NCBI GenBank assembly: GCA_002347485.1
Contig: DDXM01000029.1
Span: 21,559-32,249, forward strand
Direction: 5' to 3'
Length of the DNA stretch: 10,691 bases
Source of the DNA: Anaerolineaceae bacterium UBA2260
GTDB taxonomy: Bacteria > Chloroflexota > Anaerolineae > Anaerolineales > Anaerolineaceae
The translations under genes and the position numbers were made by a program. Of the stretch, positions 1 to 6,940 are shown piece by piece. Position 1 is the stretch's first letter. Each line of letters starts with the position of its first letter. The notes beneath the pieces were generated by a model. That model did not search any database. It was not told the origin of the DNA and was given only the letters and a program-made list of their open reading frames with translations.

Positions 1-1
1 A

Positions 2-313
2 GCCTTCGAGGCGGGCATTCAATCTGGCGATGACCCGTTGATGGGACATTACTTCGAGAAACTTAAACTCCAGCAGGATGACCCCACCACGGTGGCGCGC
101 GCCGCCATGATCCGCACCCGCGAATGGAAATTGGTCATCCGCAGCGCAGGAAAAGAAGAGTTGTACGACCTGAAAAATGACCCGCAGGAATTATATAATC
201 GCATTGATGACCCAGCCTTGTCGGAAGTTCGTAACGATTTACAGGGACGTTTGTTACGCTGGTATCTGCGCACCAGCGATAATCCGCACTGGGAACATGA
301 ACGCAGTATTTGA
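2..313 (+). CDS. Sulfatase, C-terminal end (partial, 5' end outside window)
   Basis: This is the last 103 codons of a protein that begins upstream of the window. The stretch with REWKLVIR, then EELYDLKNDPQELYN, then IDDP is the usual C-terminal ending of type I sulfatases, in which the protein folds back over the active site and a 'YDL..DP.E..N' motif precedes the last helix. The two complete sulfatases downstream end in the same way (YNIKDDPQQECN and FNLSTDPYESYDL). The catalytic Cys/FGly motif and metal ligands are not in view, so the substrate class and any signal peptide cannot be judged. The stop codon lies 8 bases before the maturase ATG, which points to one operon. The alternative, another alkaline-phosphatase-superfamily hydrolase, is less likely given the adjacent maturase. 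Confidence 0.85.
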   Translation, partial: AFEAGIQSGDDPLMGHYFEKLKLQQDDPTTVARAAMIRTREWKLVIRSAGKEELYDLKNDPQELYNRIDDPALSEVRNDLQGRLLRWYLRTSDNPHWEHERSI

Positions 314-321
314 GAGAGAAC

Positions 322-1524
322 ATGACCGCCATCTCCCCCCCGCACGTTTTTCATGTAATGGCCAAGCCGCGCGGCGCGATTTGTAATTTAGATTGCGCCT
401 ATTGCTTTTATCTCCCCAAGGAAGACTTGTATCGAGGCAGTTCCTTCCGTATGTCGGATGAAACGCTGGAGAGTTATACCCGGCAGTACATCCAAAACCA
501 GCGAGTCCCTGAGGTAAATTTCGCCTGGCAGGGCGGCGAACCGACCCTGATGGGACTGGATTTCTTCCGCAAAGCCGTGGCGTACCAGCAGAAATACGCC
601 CGTCCTGGCCAGAGAATCGAAAACGCCCTGCAAACCAACGGCACGCTTCTGGATGACGAGTGGTGCAAATTTTTCGCCGAGAATCGGTTCTTAATCGGGA
701 TCAGCCTCGACGGTCCGCGTGAAGCGCATGATCTGTATCGCAAGGACAAGGGCGGCGCACCCACCTTCGATCGCGTCCTACGCGCCGTTAAATTACTCAA
801 GAATCACAAGGTGGATTTCAACATCCTGACCTGCGTCAGCGCTTCCAATGTAGAGCGGCCGCTGGATGTCTACCATTTTCTGCGCGACGAAATTGGCGCG
901 GAGTACATACAGTTCATCCCCATCGTCGAACGTGAGAATGCGACGGGTTTTCAAGAGGGGACGGCGCTCACGTCGCGCTCCATTACAGGCGAACAGTACG
1001 GGCGTTTTCTGATTTCGATTTTCGACGAATGGGTGCGCCGCGATGTGGGCAAGGTTTTTGTGCAGATGTTCGATACCGCTCTCGGACGCTGGCTGGGCGC
1101 GCCCGGCGGATTGTGCGTCTTTCAGGAGACCTGCGGGCTGGCGCTGGCGATGGAACACAACGGCGACGTGTATTCCTGCGACCATTTTGTGGAGCCGCGC
1201 CACCGACTTGGAAATTTACTCGAAACTCCGCTGACGGAATTGGTTGGAAGCGAGCAGCAAAAGCAATTTGGAATCGATAAGCGCAAGTCCCTACCGCATT
1301 ACTGCCGCGAATGCCCCGTCCTGTTTGCCTGCAACGGCGGCTGTCCCAAAGACCGCACCGATCTCACCCCTGATGGCGAGGCGGGATTGAACCATCTCTG
1401 CGAAGGGTTCAAAGCCTTTTTTATTCATGTAGACGAACCGATGCGCTTGATGGCGCGCTTGCTCGGCCAGCGCCGCCTGGCAGCGGAAATTATGAAAATA
1501 CATATTGCAAAGGAAAACCTATGA
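322..1524 (+). CDS. Anaerobic sulfatase-maturating enzyme (anSME), radical SAM/SPASM
   Basis: A 400-residue radical SAM enzyme that oxidises the active-site Cys (or Ser) of sulfatases to C-alpha-formylglycine in the cytoplasm without oxygen. The radical SAM cluster motif CNLDCAYC is at residues 21-28. The C-terminal SPASM region has cysteines at 265, 271, 286, 328, 331, 337, 341 and 360. Their spacing nearly repeats that of the characterised Clostridium perfringens anSME auxiliary clusters. Asp287, directly after Cys286 (SCDHFV), matches the catalytic base Asp277 of that enzyme. I chose ATG 322 because GAGAGAGA lies just upstream; an in-frame TTG at 310 overlaps the previous stop and lacks that spacing. 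The TGA stop overlaps the next ATG (ATGA, 1521-1524). Flanking sulfatases on both sides are the obvious clients. Confidence 0.97.
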   Translation: MTAISPPHVFHVMAKPRGAICNLDCAYCFYLPKEDLYRGSSFRMSDETLESYTRQYIQNQRVPEVNFAWQGGEPTLMGLDFFRKAVAYQQKYARPGQRIENALQTNGTLLDDEWCKFFAENRFLIGISLDGPREAHDLYRKDKGGAPTFDRVLRAVKLLKNHKVDFNILTCVSASNVERPLDVYHFLRDEIGAEYIQFIPIVERENATGFQEGTALTSRSITGEQYGRFLISIFDEWVRRDVGKVFVQMFDTALGRWLGAPGGLCVFQETCGLALAMEHNGDVYSCDHFVEPRHRLGNLLETPLTELVGSEQQKQFGIDKRKSLPHYCRECPVLFACNGGCPKDRTDLTPDGEAGLNHLCEGFKAFFIHVDEPMRLMARLLGQRRLAAEIMKIHIAKENL

Positions 1525-2975
1525 ACACCATCTTAATCGTGATTGATACGCTGCGCCGCGACCACCTCGGTTGTTACGGCAACGACTGGATTCAAACACC
1601 CCATCTCGACGCATTGGCGCAGCGGAGCGCTGTTTTCGAAAATGCTTATCTCGGCTCTTACCCCTGTATGCCTGCCCGCCGCGATATATGGACGGGACGT
1701 TTCGAGTTTCCCTGGCGCGGCTGGGGTCCCCTCGAACCCTCCGACCCCGACATCGCTAAAATCGTCACCCAAAACGGGCATATCAGCATGGTGATCAGCG
1801 ACCACTACCACATGTGGGAGCGCGGCTCCGGCAATTACTTCTTCAATTTCTCTGGGGCGGAATTTATTCGCGGGCAGGAAAACGACCTGTGGATTACCGA
1901 TCCCGACATCCCCGTCGAATACCCCGGCGACGAGGAACGGATGGCGCGTCACGCCCTGCGTCCTGGCTCCTTTGCGCGTTACAAACGCAACACGGACCAC
2001 TTCCGCGTAGAACAGGATTACTTTGCTCCTCAGGTCTTTCGTAAAGCCTCCGAGTGGGTCGAACGCAACCGCGACCAAAAGAATTTTTTACTATTGCTCG
2101 AAGTCTTTGACCCGCATGAACCCTTCGACCCGCCCTTTCCCTACAACGAAATGTACAACTCCGCGTACAAAGGTCAGCGCTTCATCTGGCCTACCTACGG
2201 CAAGTCCGACCTTTATAGTGAAGAGGAACTCAAAGAAATCCGTGCCCTATATGCAGGCGAAGTCACGATGGTGGATCGCTGGCTTGGACACCTGCTCGAC
2301 ACGGTGGAACACCTTGGATTGATGGATGACACCATGATTATTGTTGTCACCGACCACGGGCATCTTTTCGGTGAACACGGCATGATCGGCAAACCCTGGA
2401 GCGACCTGGGCGATTCTAATATGTATCAGGAACTCGCCCATGTTCCACTGCTGATCTACCACCCCAACGGGCAAAAAGGCAAGCGCGTATCGCATTTGGT
2501 ACAGCCAGTGGATTTGTTCGCCACCATCCTGGATGAATTTAACATCCCGCTTCCTGCCGGGACGCATGGGCAGAGCCTGCTTCCTTACATTCTCCACGCT
2601 GACGAAGGCGCGCCCATCCGCCAGACCGCTGTCTTTGGACGCTACGGCGAAGCCATGAACATCACCGACGGCGAGTGGACGCTCTACCTTTGGCCCCCCA
2701 CTGAAACAAACGAGCCGCTCTACTGGTATTCCCACCTGCCGCCCCAATTCGGCGATGTGCGCGTGAGCGACGACTTCGACGGACAACGCTACTCCGCCTC
2801 CGTCACCCGCGGACCCATGTCCAATGCACTCTACAACATCAAGGATGACCCGCAGCAGGAGTGCAATCGCTACACCGAACGCCCCGAAATCGTGGAACGA
2901 CTCAAATCCAACCTGCGCGAATTCCTGACCTCCATCAACGCCCCGCACGAGCAATTAACCCGCTTGGGGCTATGA
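1521..2975 (+). CDS. Type I sulfatase without signal peptide (Cys49, maturase-dependent)
   Basis: A 484-residue sulfatase that hydrolyses a sulfate ester; the substrate is not deducible. It starts directly with the catalytic domain: the NTILIVIDTLRRDHLGCYG strand carries the first metal ligand Asp9. The modification motif is PCMPARRDIWTGR, with Cys49 as the residue to become formylglycine and Arg53 in the C-x-P-x-R pattern. DHGHLFGEHG (Asp278-His279) supplies further metal ligands. The second motif position is Met rather than the Ser or Thr seen in classical arylsulfatases; the DTLRRDHLGCYG type is frequent in cytoplasmic or glycan-related sulfatases. There is no signal peptide, so it should act in the cytoplasm, perhaps on imported sulfated sugars or lipids. 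It overlaps its neighbours by ATGA at both ends, implying translational coupling to the maturase. Confidence 0.95.
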   Translation: MNTILIVIDTLRRDHLGCYGNDWIQTPHLDALAQRSAVFENAYLGSYPCMPARRDIWTGRFEFPWRGWGPLEPSDPDIAKIVTQNGHISMVISDHYHMWERGSGNYFFNFSGAEFIRGQENDLWITDPDIPVEYPGDEERMARHALRPGSFARYKRNTDHFRVEQDYFAPQVFRKASEWVERNRDQKNFLLLLEVFDPHEPFDPPFPYNEMYNSAYKGQRFIWPTYGKSDLYSEEELKEIRALYAGEVTMVDRWLGHLLDTVEHLGLMDDTMIIVVTDHGHLFGEHGMIGKPWSDLGDSNMYQELAHVPLLIYHPNGQKGKRVSHLVQPVDLFATILDEFNIPLPAGTHGQSLLPYILHADEGAPIRQTAVFGRYGEAMNITDGEWTLYLWPPTETNEPLYWYSHLPPQFGDVRVSDDFDGQRYSASVTRGPMSNALYNIKDDPQQECNRYTERPEIVERLKSNLREFLTSINAPHEQLTRLGL

Positions 2976-4423
2976 CCATGGCTCCCAAAACACAAACGAT
3001 TTCGCGCCGCAGGTTTCTTAAAACCAGCCTGTTGGTAGGTGGCGGCCTGCTAGCCGCAGGCGGCTTGGGCAAGCATTTCCTCAATGTCTTCGACGGCAAA
3101 GATTATGATCCTGACCGAACCGAAGTATTATTGGATAGTATCCATGCCAGTAATCCTGGCGATCTTCCCAATTTAATTCTGATCATCGCCGATGACATGG
3201 GACTGGGCGACCTGAGCATGACCGGCTCACAAGCAATCAAAACCCGGTCCATTGACCGCATGGCAAGTGAGGGCGCAAGCCTGAGCAACTTTTACGCTTC
3301 GGCGCCCGTTTGCTCCCCCTCACGCGCAGGATTGCTGACAGGGCGTTACCCAGTGCGCACCCTGATCTCGGATGTGATTCAGCCCCCGGGCGCGTTAGAT
3401 TGGACCTTTCAATATGTTCTCGGTAACGTGCCACATGGAATTCCATCTGATGAGGCGCTTTTGCCGGAAATTCTGCAGCGCCGCGGCTACTGTACGGGGC
3501 TAGTGGGTAAGTGGCACCTGGGATGGGAATCACCATATCTGCCGAATGAAAATGGTTTCGACTTCTTTTATGGGGGGCTGTTGAGCCATGATACCCACCC
3601 TTATCAAATTTACCGTAACCAGCAAGTCGAGATCGAGGAACCAGTGGATTTCGATTTACTGACGCAGTATCTAAACCACGAAGCTGTGAGTTTCATCACC
3701 GAAAACCGTTCAAAGCCATTCTTTCTGTACTACGCCCAGCATTTTCCGCATGTTCCTTTGCACGCTTCCGAGGAATTCCACGGTAAATCCAGCGGGGGAC
3801 TTTACGGGGATTGTGTTGAAGAGTTGGATTGGAGCGTTGGAGAAATCCTGAATACGCTAAAAAGACTGGGTCTGGATGAAAAGACGCTGGTTATTTTCAG
3901 CAGTGATAACGGACCCTGGTGGGAGGGCAGTACGGCTGGATTGCGCGGTCGAAAAAACTTGCCATTTGAAGGTGGCTTCCATGTCCCGTTTGTTGCCCGC
4001 TGGCCTGGCGTGATCCCGGGCGGATTGATAGCGGGGACTCCATCTATGAATTTCGATGTCTTTGCAACCTGTCTCTCGGTAGCCGGAATACCTCGCCCTA
4101 CAGACCGGATTATCGACGGCGTAGATCTTCTTCCCATCCTAAAAGGAGAGAGCGACAGCCCGCTGCATGAAGCCCTGTACTATTATAAGGGTCGGAACTT
4201 GGTGGCAGTGCGCATGGGGGATTGGAAATATTACCGCCGTCACGCTTCGGACAATGGCGCTTATCCCTTTTTCAAACAAGGCTCCTTCTTATTTAACTTG
4301 AGCACTGATCCTTATGAGTCGTATGATTTATTGGATGCCCATCCAGAAATAGGTCGAGAGCTTGAATCGTTGCTCAACCGGCAAGATCTTCAGGATGTGA
4401 CCAACCCTCGTGGCTGGTCGTAA
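2972..4423 (+). CDS. Tat-exported arylsulfatase-type sulfatase (Cys114)
   Basis: A 483-residue sulfatase with a twin-arginine signal: SRRRFLK at residues 11-17, followed by a Gly/Ala/Leu-rich hydrophobic segment (20-33). This targets the folded protein across the membrane, consistent with formylglycine being installed first in the cytoplasm. The catalytic domain begins around residue 66; NLILIIADDMGLGD gives metal ligands Asp74-Asp75, VCSPSRAGLLTGR is the canonical C-x-P-S-R motif with Cys114, and Asp312-Asn313 (SSDNGPWW) is the later metal-ligand pair. I chose ATG 2972, which overlaps the previous stop (ATGA); ATG 2978 is a close alternative with the same Tat motif. The open frame extends further upstream inside the previous gene but has no signal peptide logic there. 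A piece of this gene's 5' region is repeated near 5313. Confidence 0.96.
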   Translation: MTMAPKTQTISRRRFLKTSLLVGGGLLAAGGLGKHFLNVFDGKDYDPDRTEVLLDSIHASNPGDLPNLILIIADDMGLGDLSMTGSQAIKTRSIDRMASEGASLSNFYASAPVCSPSRAGLLTGRYPVRTLISDVIQPPGALDWTFQYVLGNVPHGIPSDEALLPEILQRRGYCTGLVGKWHLGWESPYLPNENGFDFFYGGLLSHDTHPYQIYRNQQVEIEEPVDFDLLTQYLNHEAVSFITENRSKPFFLYYAQHFPHVPLHASEEFHGKSSGGLYGDCVEELDWSVGEILNTLKRLGLDEKTLVIFSSDNGPWWEGSTAGLRGRKNLPFEGGFHVPFVARWPGVIPGGLIAGTPSMNFDVFATCLSVAGIPRPTDRIIDGVDLLPILKGESDSPLHEALYYYKGRNLVAVRMGDWKYYRRHASDNGAYPFFKQGSFLFNLSTDPYESYDLLDAHPEIGRELESLLNRQDLQDVTNPRGWS

Positions 4424-4450
4424 GCTATCAATCATCAAAGGAGATGGATA

Positions 4451-5272
4451 ATGTCATCGAATCGATTAATTGTCTCAGGAGCTGAGCCCTATCTCTTTCA
4501 GGGTGGGAGAACAGCCTGCCTGATTGTGCATGGCTTCAACAGCTCCACTCGCGAAAACCGCGATATGGGCAAATTTCTTGCCGGGCAAGGTTTTACGGTG
4601 CTAGGGATTCGTTTGCCGGGTCACGCCACAACACCGGCAGATATGCGCCGTGTGCGCTGGACTGATTGGTTGGCGGCTGTTGAGGACGGCTGGAACCTGC
4701 TTAAAGGACTAAGTGATCATGTGTTCATCATGGGGCAGTCTTTAGGGGGTGTGTTGACCATGGTCGCTGGCAGTCGTTATGCTTTTGACGGCGTGATTGG
4801 TATTTCCACACCTTATGGCCTGCTCCAAGGGTGGCAAGCGCGTTTGCTTCACCCGGGATTGCTTAAATTTGTCAGCCTGTTTCTTCCCGAAATCAACAAA
4901 CCAGCTCTGAGCGACAACCCGGACAAATTGGACGAACGCGCTCCTAAGTTCGATCTAGATCCCTACCCGCGCTACGTTACACGTGCTTTGGCGGAAGTTC
5001 TGGAGCTGATCGAGGTGATGCGTGATGGCTTGCCTCAAGTAACGGCGCCACTGCTGCTTATCCAGGGAAGGCATGACATTGTAGTTGAGAAAGATGCAAT
5101 GCACCTCTTCGGCGAGCGGGTGAGTTCTAAGCAAAAGGAGCACCTGTGGATGGAGAACAGTGGACATGGGATCACCCTCAGTCCGGAACGTGAGATAGCC
5201 TTCGAGGCAATCTTCGAATTCATTAAACGTGTTGAGCGTGGCCAACGGTCGCCCGAGGAAGAGCCAGGCTAA
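4451..5272 (+). CDS. Alpha/beta hydrolase (carboxylesterase / monoacylglycerol lipase type)
   Basis: A 273-residue serine hydrolase of the Est30/monoacylglycerol-lipase-like group. The oxyanion-region motif VHGFNSST is at 26-33, the nucleophile elbow GQSLGG places Ser97 in the active site, and the triad is completed by Asp209 (GRHDIVV) and His239 (NSGHG). A cap-like insertion lies around residues 125-190. There is no signal peptide, so it acts in the cytoplasm on small esters, possibly acyl or acetyl groups that accompany sulfate on the same substrate (inference). AAAGGAG 7-8 bases before ATG 4451 is a strong ribosome binding site. The gap to the sulfatase is only 27 bases with no terminator visible, so it probably closes the sulfatase operon. 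Confidence 0.93.
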   Translation: MSSNRLIVSGAEPYLFQGGRTACLIVHGFNSSTRENRDMGKFLAGQGFTVLGIRLPGHATTPADMRRVRWTDWLAAVEDGWNLLKGLSDHVFIMGQSLGGVLTMVAGSRYAFDGVIGISTPYGLLQGWQARLLHPGLLKFVSLFLPEINKPALSDNPDKLDERAPKFDLDPYPRYVTRALAEVLELIEVMRDGLPQVTAPLLLIQGRHDIVVEKDAMHLFGERVSSKQKEHLWMENSGHGITLSPEREIAFEAIFEFIKRVERGQRSPEEEPG

Positions 5273-5309
5273 CTGTCAGCAACCAAGACTATTTCAGAAA
5301 TGGGGACCT

Positions 5310-5393
5310 CGCAGGCATTTCCTCGGTGTCTTCGACGGCAAAGACTATGATCATGACCGAGCCGGGAGAGGCTTTCGAAAAGGGGGAAAGTAA
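5310..5393 (+). pseudogene. Fragment of a second Tat-sulfatase 5' region
   Basis: Positions 5313-5360 match positions 3071-3118 of the Tat sulfatase at 43 of 48 bases without gaps. The match keeps the reading frame: (R)HFLGVFDGKDYDHDR here against KHFLNVFDGKDYDPDR there. The sequence just after the Tat signal peptide is therefore present twice. Here it has no start codon, no Tat motif upstream and no sulfatase domain downstream; the frame ends at TAA 5391-5393. It is best read as the scar of a former tandem sulfatase gene, most of which has been deleted, lying right after the operon and beside a transposase remnant. A product from it is very unlikely. Confidence 0.75.
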
Positions 5394-5459
5394 TTCCTGT
5401 ATCGCATTAAAAAACGATCAGCCGCCGGTTAGTGCACTCGGCTCACAACATATCAGCGA

Positions 5460-5630
5460 TCTACGCCACGAACCGCCGGTGGGCAGGATATAGAAAATCT
5501 CATTGAGAATCACGTGCCAGCCATATTCACGCTGTCGGCCGATTGTCGCTTCTGGCGGCAGGTATTGGATTGCGATTTCCCAATCGGTATCATTCAGATC
5601 AGTCGGGTAGGCTTGTTTTGGTTTTGTTAT
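5460..5630 (-). pseudogene. IS5-family transposase, N-terminal remnant
   Basis: On the minus strand the translation reads TKPKQAYPTDLNDTDWE, then YLPPEATIGRQREYGWHVI, then LNEIFYILPTGGSWRR. This is the DUF4096-type N-terminal domain of IS5-family transposases (pattern YPTDLTD..W..L..LLP...GRPR......LNAIFYLLRTGC.WR). After WRR the resemblance stops and the frame closes at 5418-5420, so the whole DDE catalytic domain is missing. The expected start Met before TKPKQ is ATA (5628-5630), perhaps a decayed ATG; the open frame continues upstream to an ATG at 5774 without family resemblance. No terminal inverted repeats could be recognised. It is a dead fragment and marks this interval as a site of past insertion and deletion. 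Confidence 0.75.
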
Positions 5631-5677
5631 CAGGCAAGTTTGCCCAACTGCTTCTTTTTTGAAGTTTTCTGGTAATC

Positions 5678-5715
5678 TTGACATAATTGGAGTAATAAGG
5701 TAAACTTTGTATACT
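5678..5715 (+). promoter_or_regulatory. Candidate promoter of the HxlR-type regulator
   Basis: Two overlapping sigma70-like solutions occur in this AT-rich stretch. One is TTGACA (5678-5683) with TAAACT (5701-5706) at 17 bases. The other is TTGGAG (5687-5692) with TATACT (5710-5715), also at 17 bases. Either would place the transcript start about 85-100 bases before the regulator's ATG at 5810. The choice between them is not decidable from the sequence. Confidence 0.45.
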
Positions 5716-5728
5716 ATAAAATGTAAAG
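5705..5728 (+). promoter_or_regulatory. Imperfect palindrome, candidate HxlR operator
   Basis: A 24-base imperfect dyad whose arms start with CTTT and end with AAAG, with 8 of 12 positions complementary. It covers the TATACT -10 candidate, and GTATAC at 5709-5714 is itself a perfect 6-base palindrome. HxlR-family dimers bind AT-rich dyads in the promoter they control, often their own, so autoregulation is plausible. The site is called from position and symmetry only. Confidence 0.35.
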
Positions 5729-5809
5729 CTTGTATTTGAAAGTGCAAATGAATATGGCGCATTGTTTTTTTCACTTATCACTTTACTTTTTATAGCATGG
5801 AGCCTACAA

Positions 5810-6139
5810 ATGGGAGACCAAAATTGTCCGATCACAAAAGCTGCTAACATCCTCGGCAGGAAATGGACCTTGGAAATGATTCATTTTCTGGGTGAGCGAA
5901 AGCGGTTTTGTGAATTGCAGGAGATCGTCGGCGGCGTTAACCCTGCCACGCTCACCCAGCGACTCAAGACTTTAGAGTATGCCGGCATTGTCAATCGTTA
6001 TCCTATCTCGGAAGGGCCGCGCCACGTGGAATATGAACTGACTGAGAAAGGCAAGGACCTGTTAGGCGTGTTGTCTGACCTGGCAGTCTGGGTGAGTCGC
6101 TGGTATCCGGAAGAAGAAAATGGGAACGAACGGCTGTAA
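5810..6139 (+). CDS. HxlR-family winged-helix regulator with N-terminal sensor Cys
   Basis: A 109-residue DNA-binding protein of the HxlR/DUF24 family, a family whose characterised members (YodB, CatR, HypR of Bacillus) sense quinones, diamide or hypochlorite through a conserved N-terminal Cys. The family pattern is complete: NCPITKAANILGRKWT at 5-20, FCELQEIVGGVNPATLTQRL as the HTH, then VEYELTEKGKDL as the wing. Cys6 sits where YodB has its redox Cys6. I chose ATG 5810 because GGAG (5799-5802) is 7 bases upstream and because the family starts here; the frame is open back to 5762, but that extension is hydrophobic and atypical. It faces the cassette downstream and probably controls it together with its own promoter. 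Confidence 0.93.
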   Translation: MGDQNCPITKAANILGRKWTLEMIHFLGERKRFCELQEIVGGVNPATLTQRLKTLEYAGIVNRYPISEGPRHVEYELTEKGKDLLGVLSDLAVWVSRWYPEEENGNERL

Positions 6140-6200
6140 TATGCATTGTCAGGGTGTAACTATCTAATTTTATTTCGACATATCTTGGTCAGAGGAGTTC

Positions 6201-6302
6201 GTATTAGAAAACATCTTTTCAGCGTACAGCGATTGGGGGCTGTTCATCCTGTGCCTGGCGACGGGTATTATTTTTCTCGTGAACAGCTGGCCCATCTATA
6301 AG
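6201..6302 (+). pseudogene. Decayed 5' end of a DoxX-family (CatD-like) membrane protein gene
   Basis: The frame starting at 6201 reads VLENIFSAYSDWG, then LFILCLATGIIFLVNSWPIYK. This closely follows the N-terminus of DoxX-family membrane proteins, where an Arg-containing first transmembrane helix ends in a HGWPK-type motif. An AGAGGAG ribosome binding site (6191-6197) precedes it at normal distance, but the start codon is GTA rather than ATG or GTG. Family positions appear altered (Cys where Arg is usual, NS where HG is usual). After about 34 codons the gene ends and the FrnE-like gene's ribosome binding site and ATG follow in the same frame, so the remaining roughly 100 codons are lost. Recognition is from memory of the family, not a search. 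The alternative is chance hydrophobic coding. Confidence 0.55.
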
Positions 6303-6311
6303 GAGAGAATC

Positions 6312-6917
6312 ATGAGAATCAAACTGACCATCTATTCCGACTATGTCTGCCCCTGGTGCTATGTTGGCCAGGGTGTGGTCGAGCGGCTGAAAACCGAACA
6401 CGGGGCGGAGGTCGAGTGGCGTCCGTTTTATCTGCGCCCCGATACACCGCCGGGGGGCATGGAATTACCTGCTAATGTGAAAGCCCGCGCTGTCCAAACC
6501 CACGAGAGTTTGAGGCAAAGGGCGAATGACATCGGGTTAGAGATGATCTTCCCGACACATATCCCGAATACACGGCTGGCGCACGAAGCCACCGAGTACG
6601 CCCGCCAGCGCGGAAAGGGTTTTGAATTCCACCATGCCGTCTTCGAAAAATTCTATGGCAGGGGGCAGGACATCAGTAGGTGGAATGTACTGCGCGCCGC
6701 CGCCGAAGAAGTCGGGCTGGACGCGGAAGAGATGCAAAGGCTGGTGGAAGCAGGAACATACACCGCCGCCGTCCAGTTGGAAGTAAACCGGGCACATCAG
6801 ATCGGAGTGACCGGTGTGCCGACTTATGTTTTGAACGATCGCTACACCATCGTCGGCGCACAGCCTTATGAGGTATTCCAGCAAGCGCTGGAGCGGCTGG
6901 CTTCTGAAGCCGAATGA
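6312..6917 (+). CDS. FrnE-like DsbA-family dithiol oxidoreductase
   Basis: A 201-residue thioredoxin-fold protein of the DsbA/2-hydroxychromene-2-carboxylate isomerase superfamily, FrnE branch. The active site is DYVCPWCYVG (Cys13, Cys16), followed by the helical insertion domain and the cis-proline motif GVPTYVLN (Pro170) near the end. These two Cys are the only ones in the protein, so it lacks the second Cys pair described for Deinococcus FrnE. There is no signal peptide, which suggests a cytoplasmic oxidoreductase or disulfide isomerase used in oxidative or electrophile stress. I chose ATG 6312 because AAGGAGAG lies directly upstream; an in-frame GTG at 6279 belongs to the DoxX-like remnant. 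The next gene follows after 23 bases. Confidence 0.94.
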   Translation: MRIKLTIYSDYVCPWCYVGQGVVERLKTEHGAEVEWRPFYLRPDTPPGGMELPANVKARAVQTHESLRQRANDIGLEMIFPTHIPNTRLAHEATEYARQRGKGFEFHHAVFEKFYGRGQDISRWNVLRAAAEEVGLDAEEMQRLVEAGTYTAAVQLEVNRAHQIGVTGVPTYVLNDRYTIVGAQPYEVFQQALERLASEAE

Positions 6918-6940
6918 GAGGTAAATCATAGGAGGAAAAG

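Noticed and set aside
1533..2954. Long minus-strand open frames opposite the sulfatase gene
   Set aside because: They are shadows caused by GC-rich codon positions of the sulfatase; no ribosome binding site or family motif.
5422..5480. Repeated CCGCCGGT at 5422-5429 and 5473-5480 as IS ends or target duplication
   Set aside because: Only 8 bases, direct rather than inverted, and both copies lie at or next to the transposase remnant's coding side; chance cannot be excluded.
5762..5809. Upstream start of the HxlR regulator at 5762
   Set aside because: The extension is hydrophobic and unlike the family; GGAG is correctly spaced to ATG 5810 and the family begins there.
6279..6311. GTG start at 6279 for the FrnE-like gene, giving 11 extra residues
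   Set aside because: The extra residues belong to the DoxX-like remnant, and AAGGAGAG directly before ATG 6312 fits the family start.
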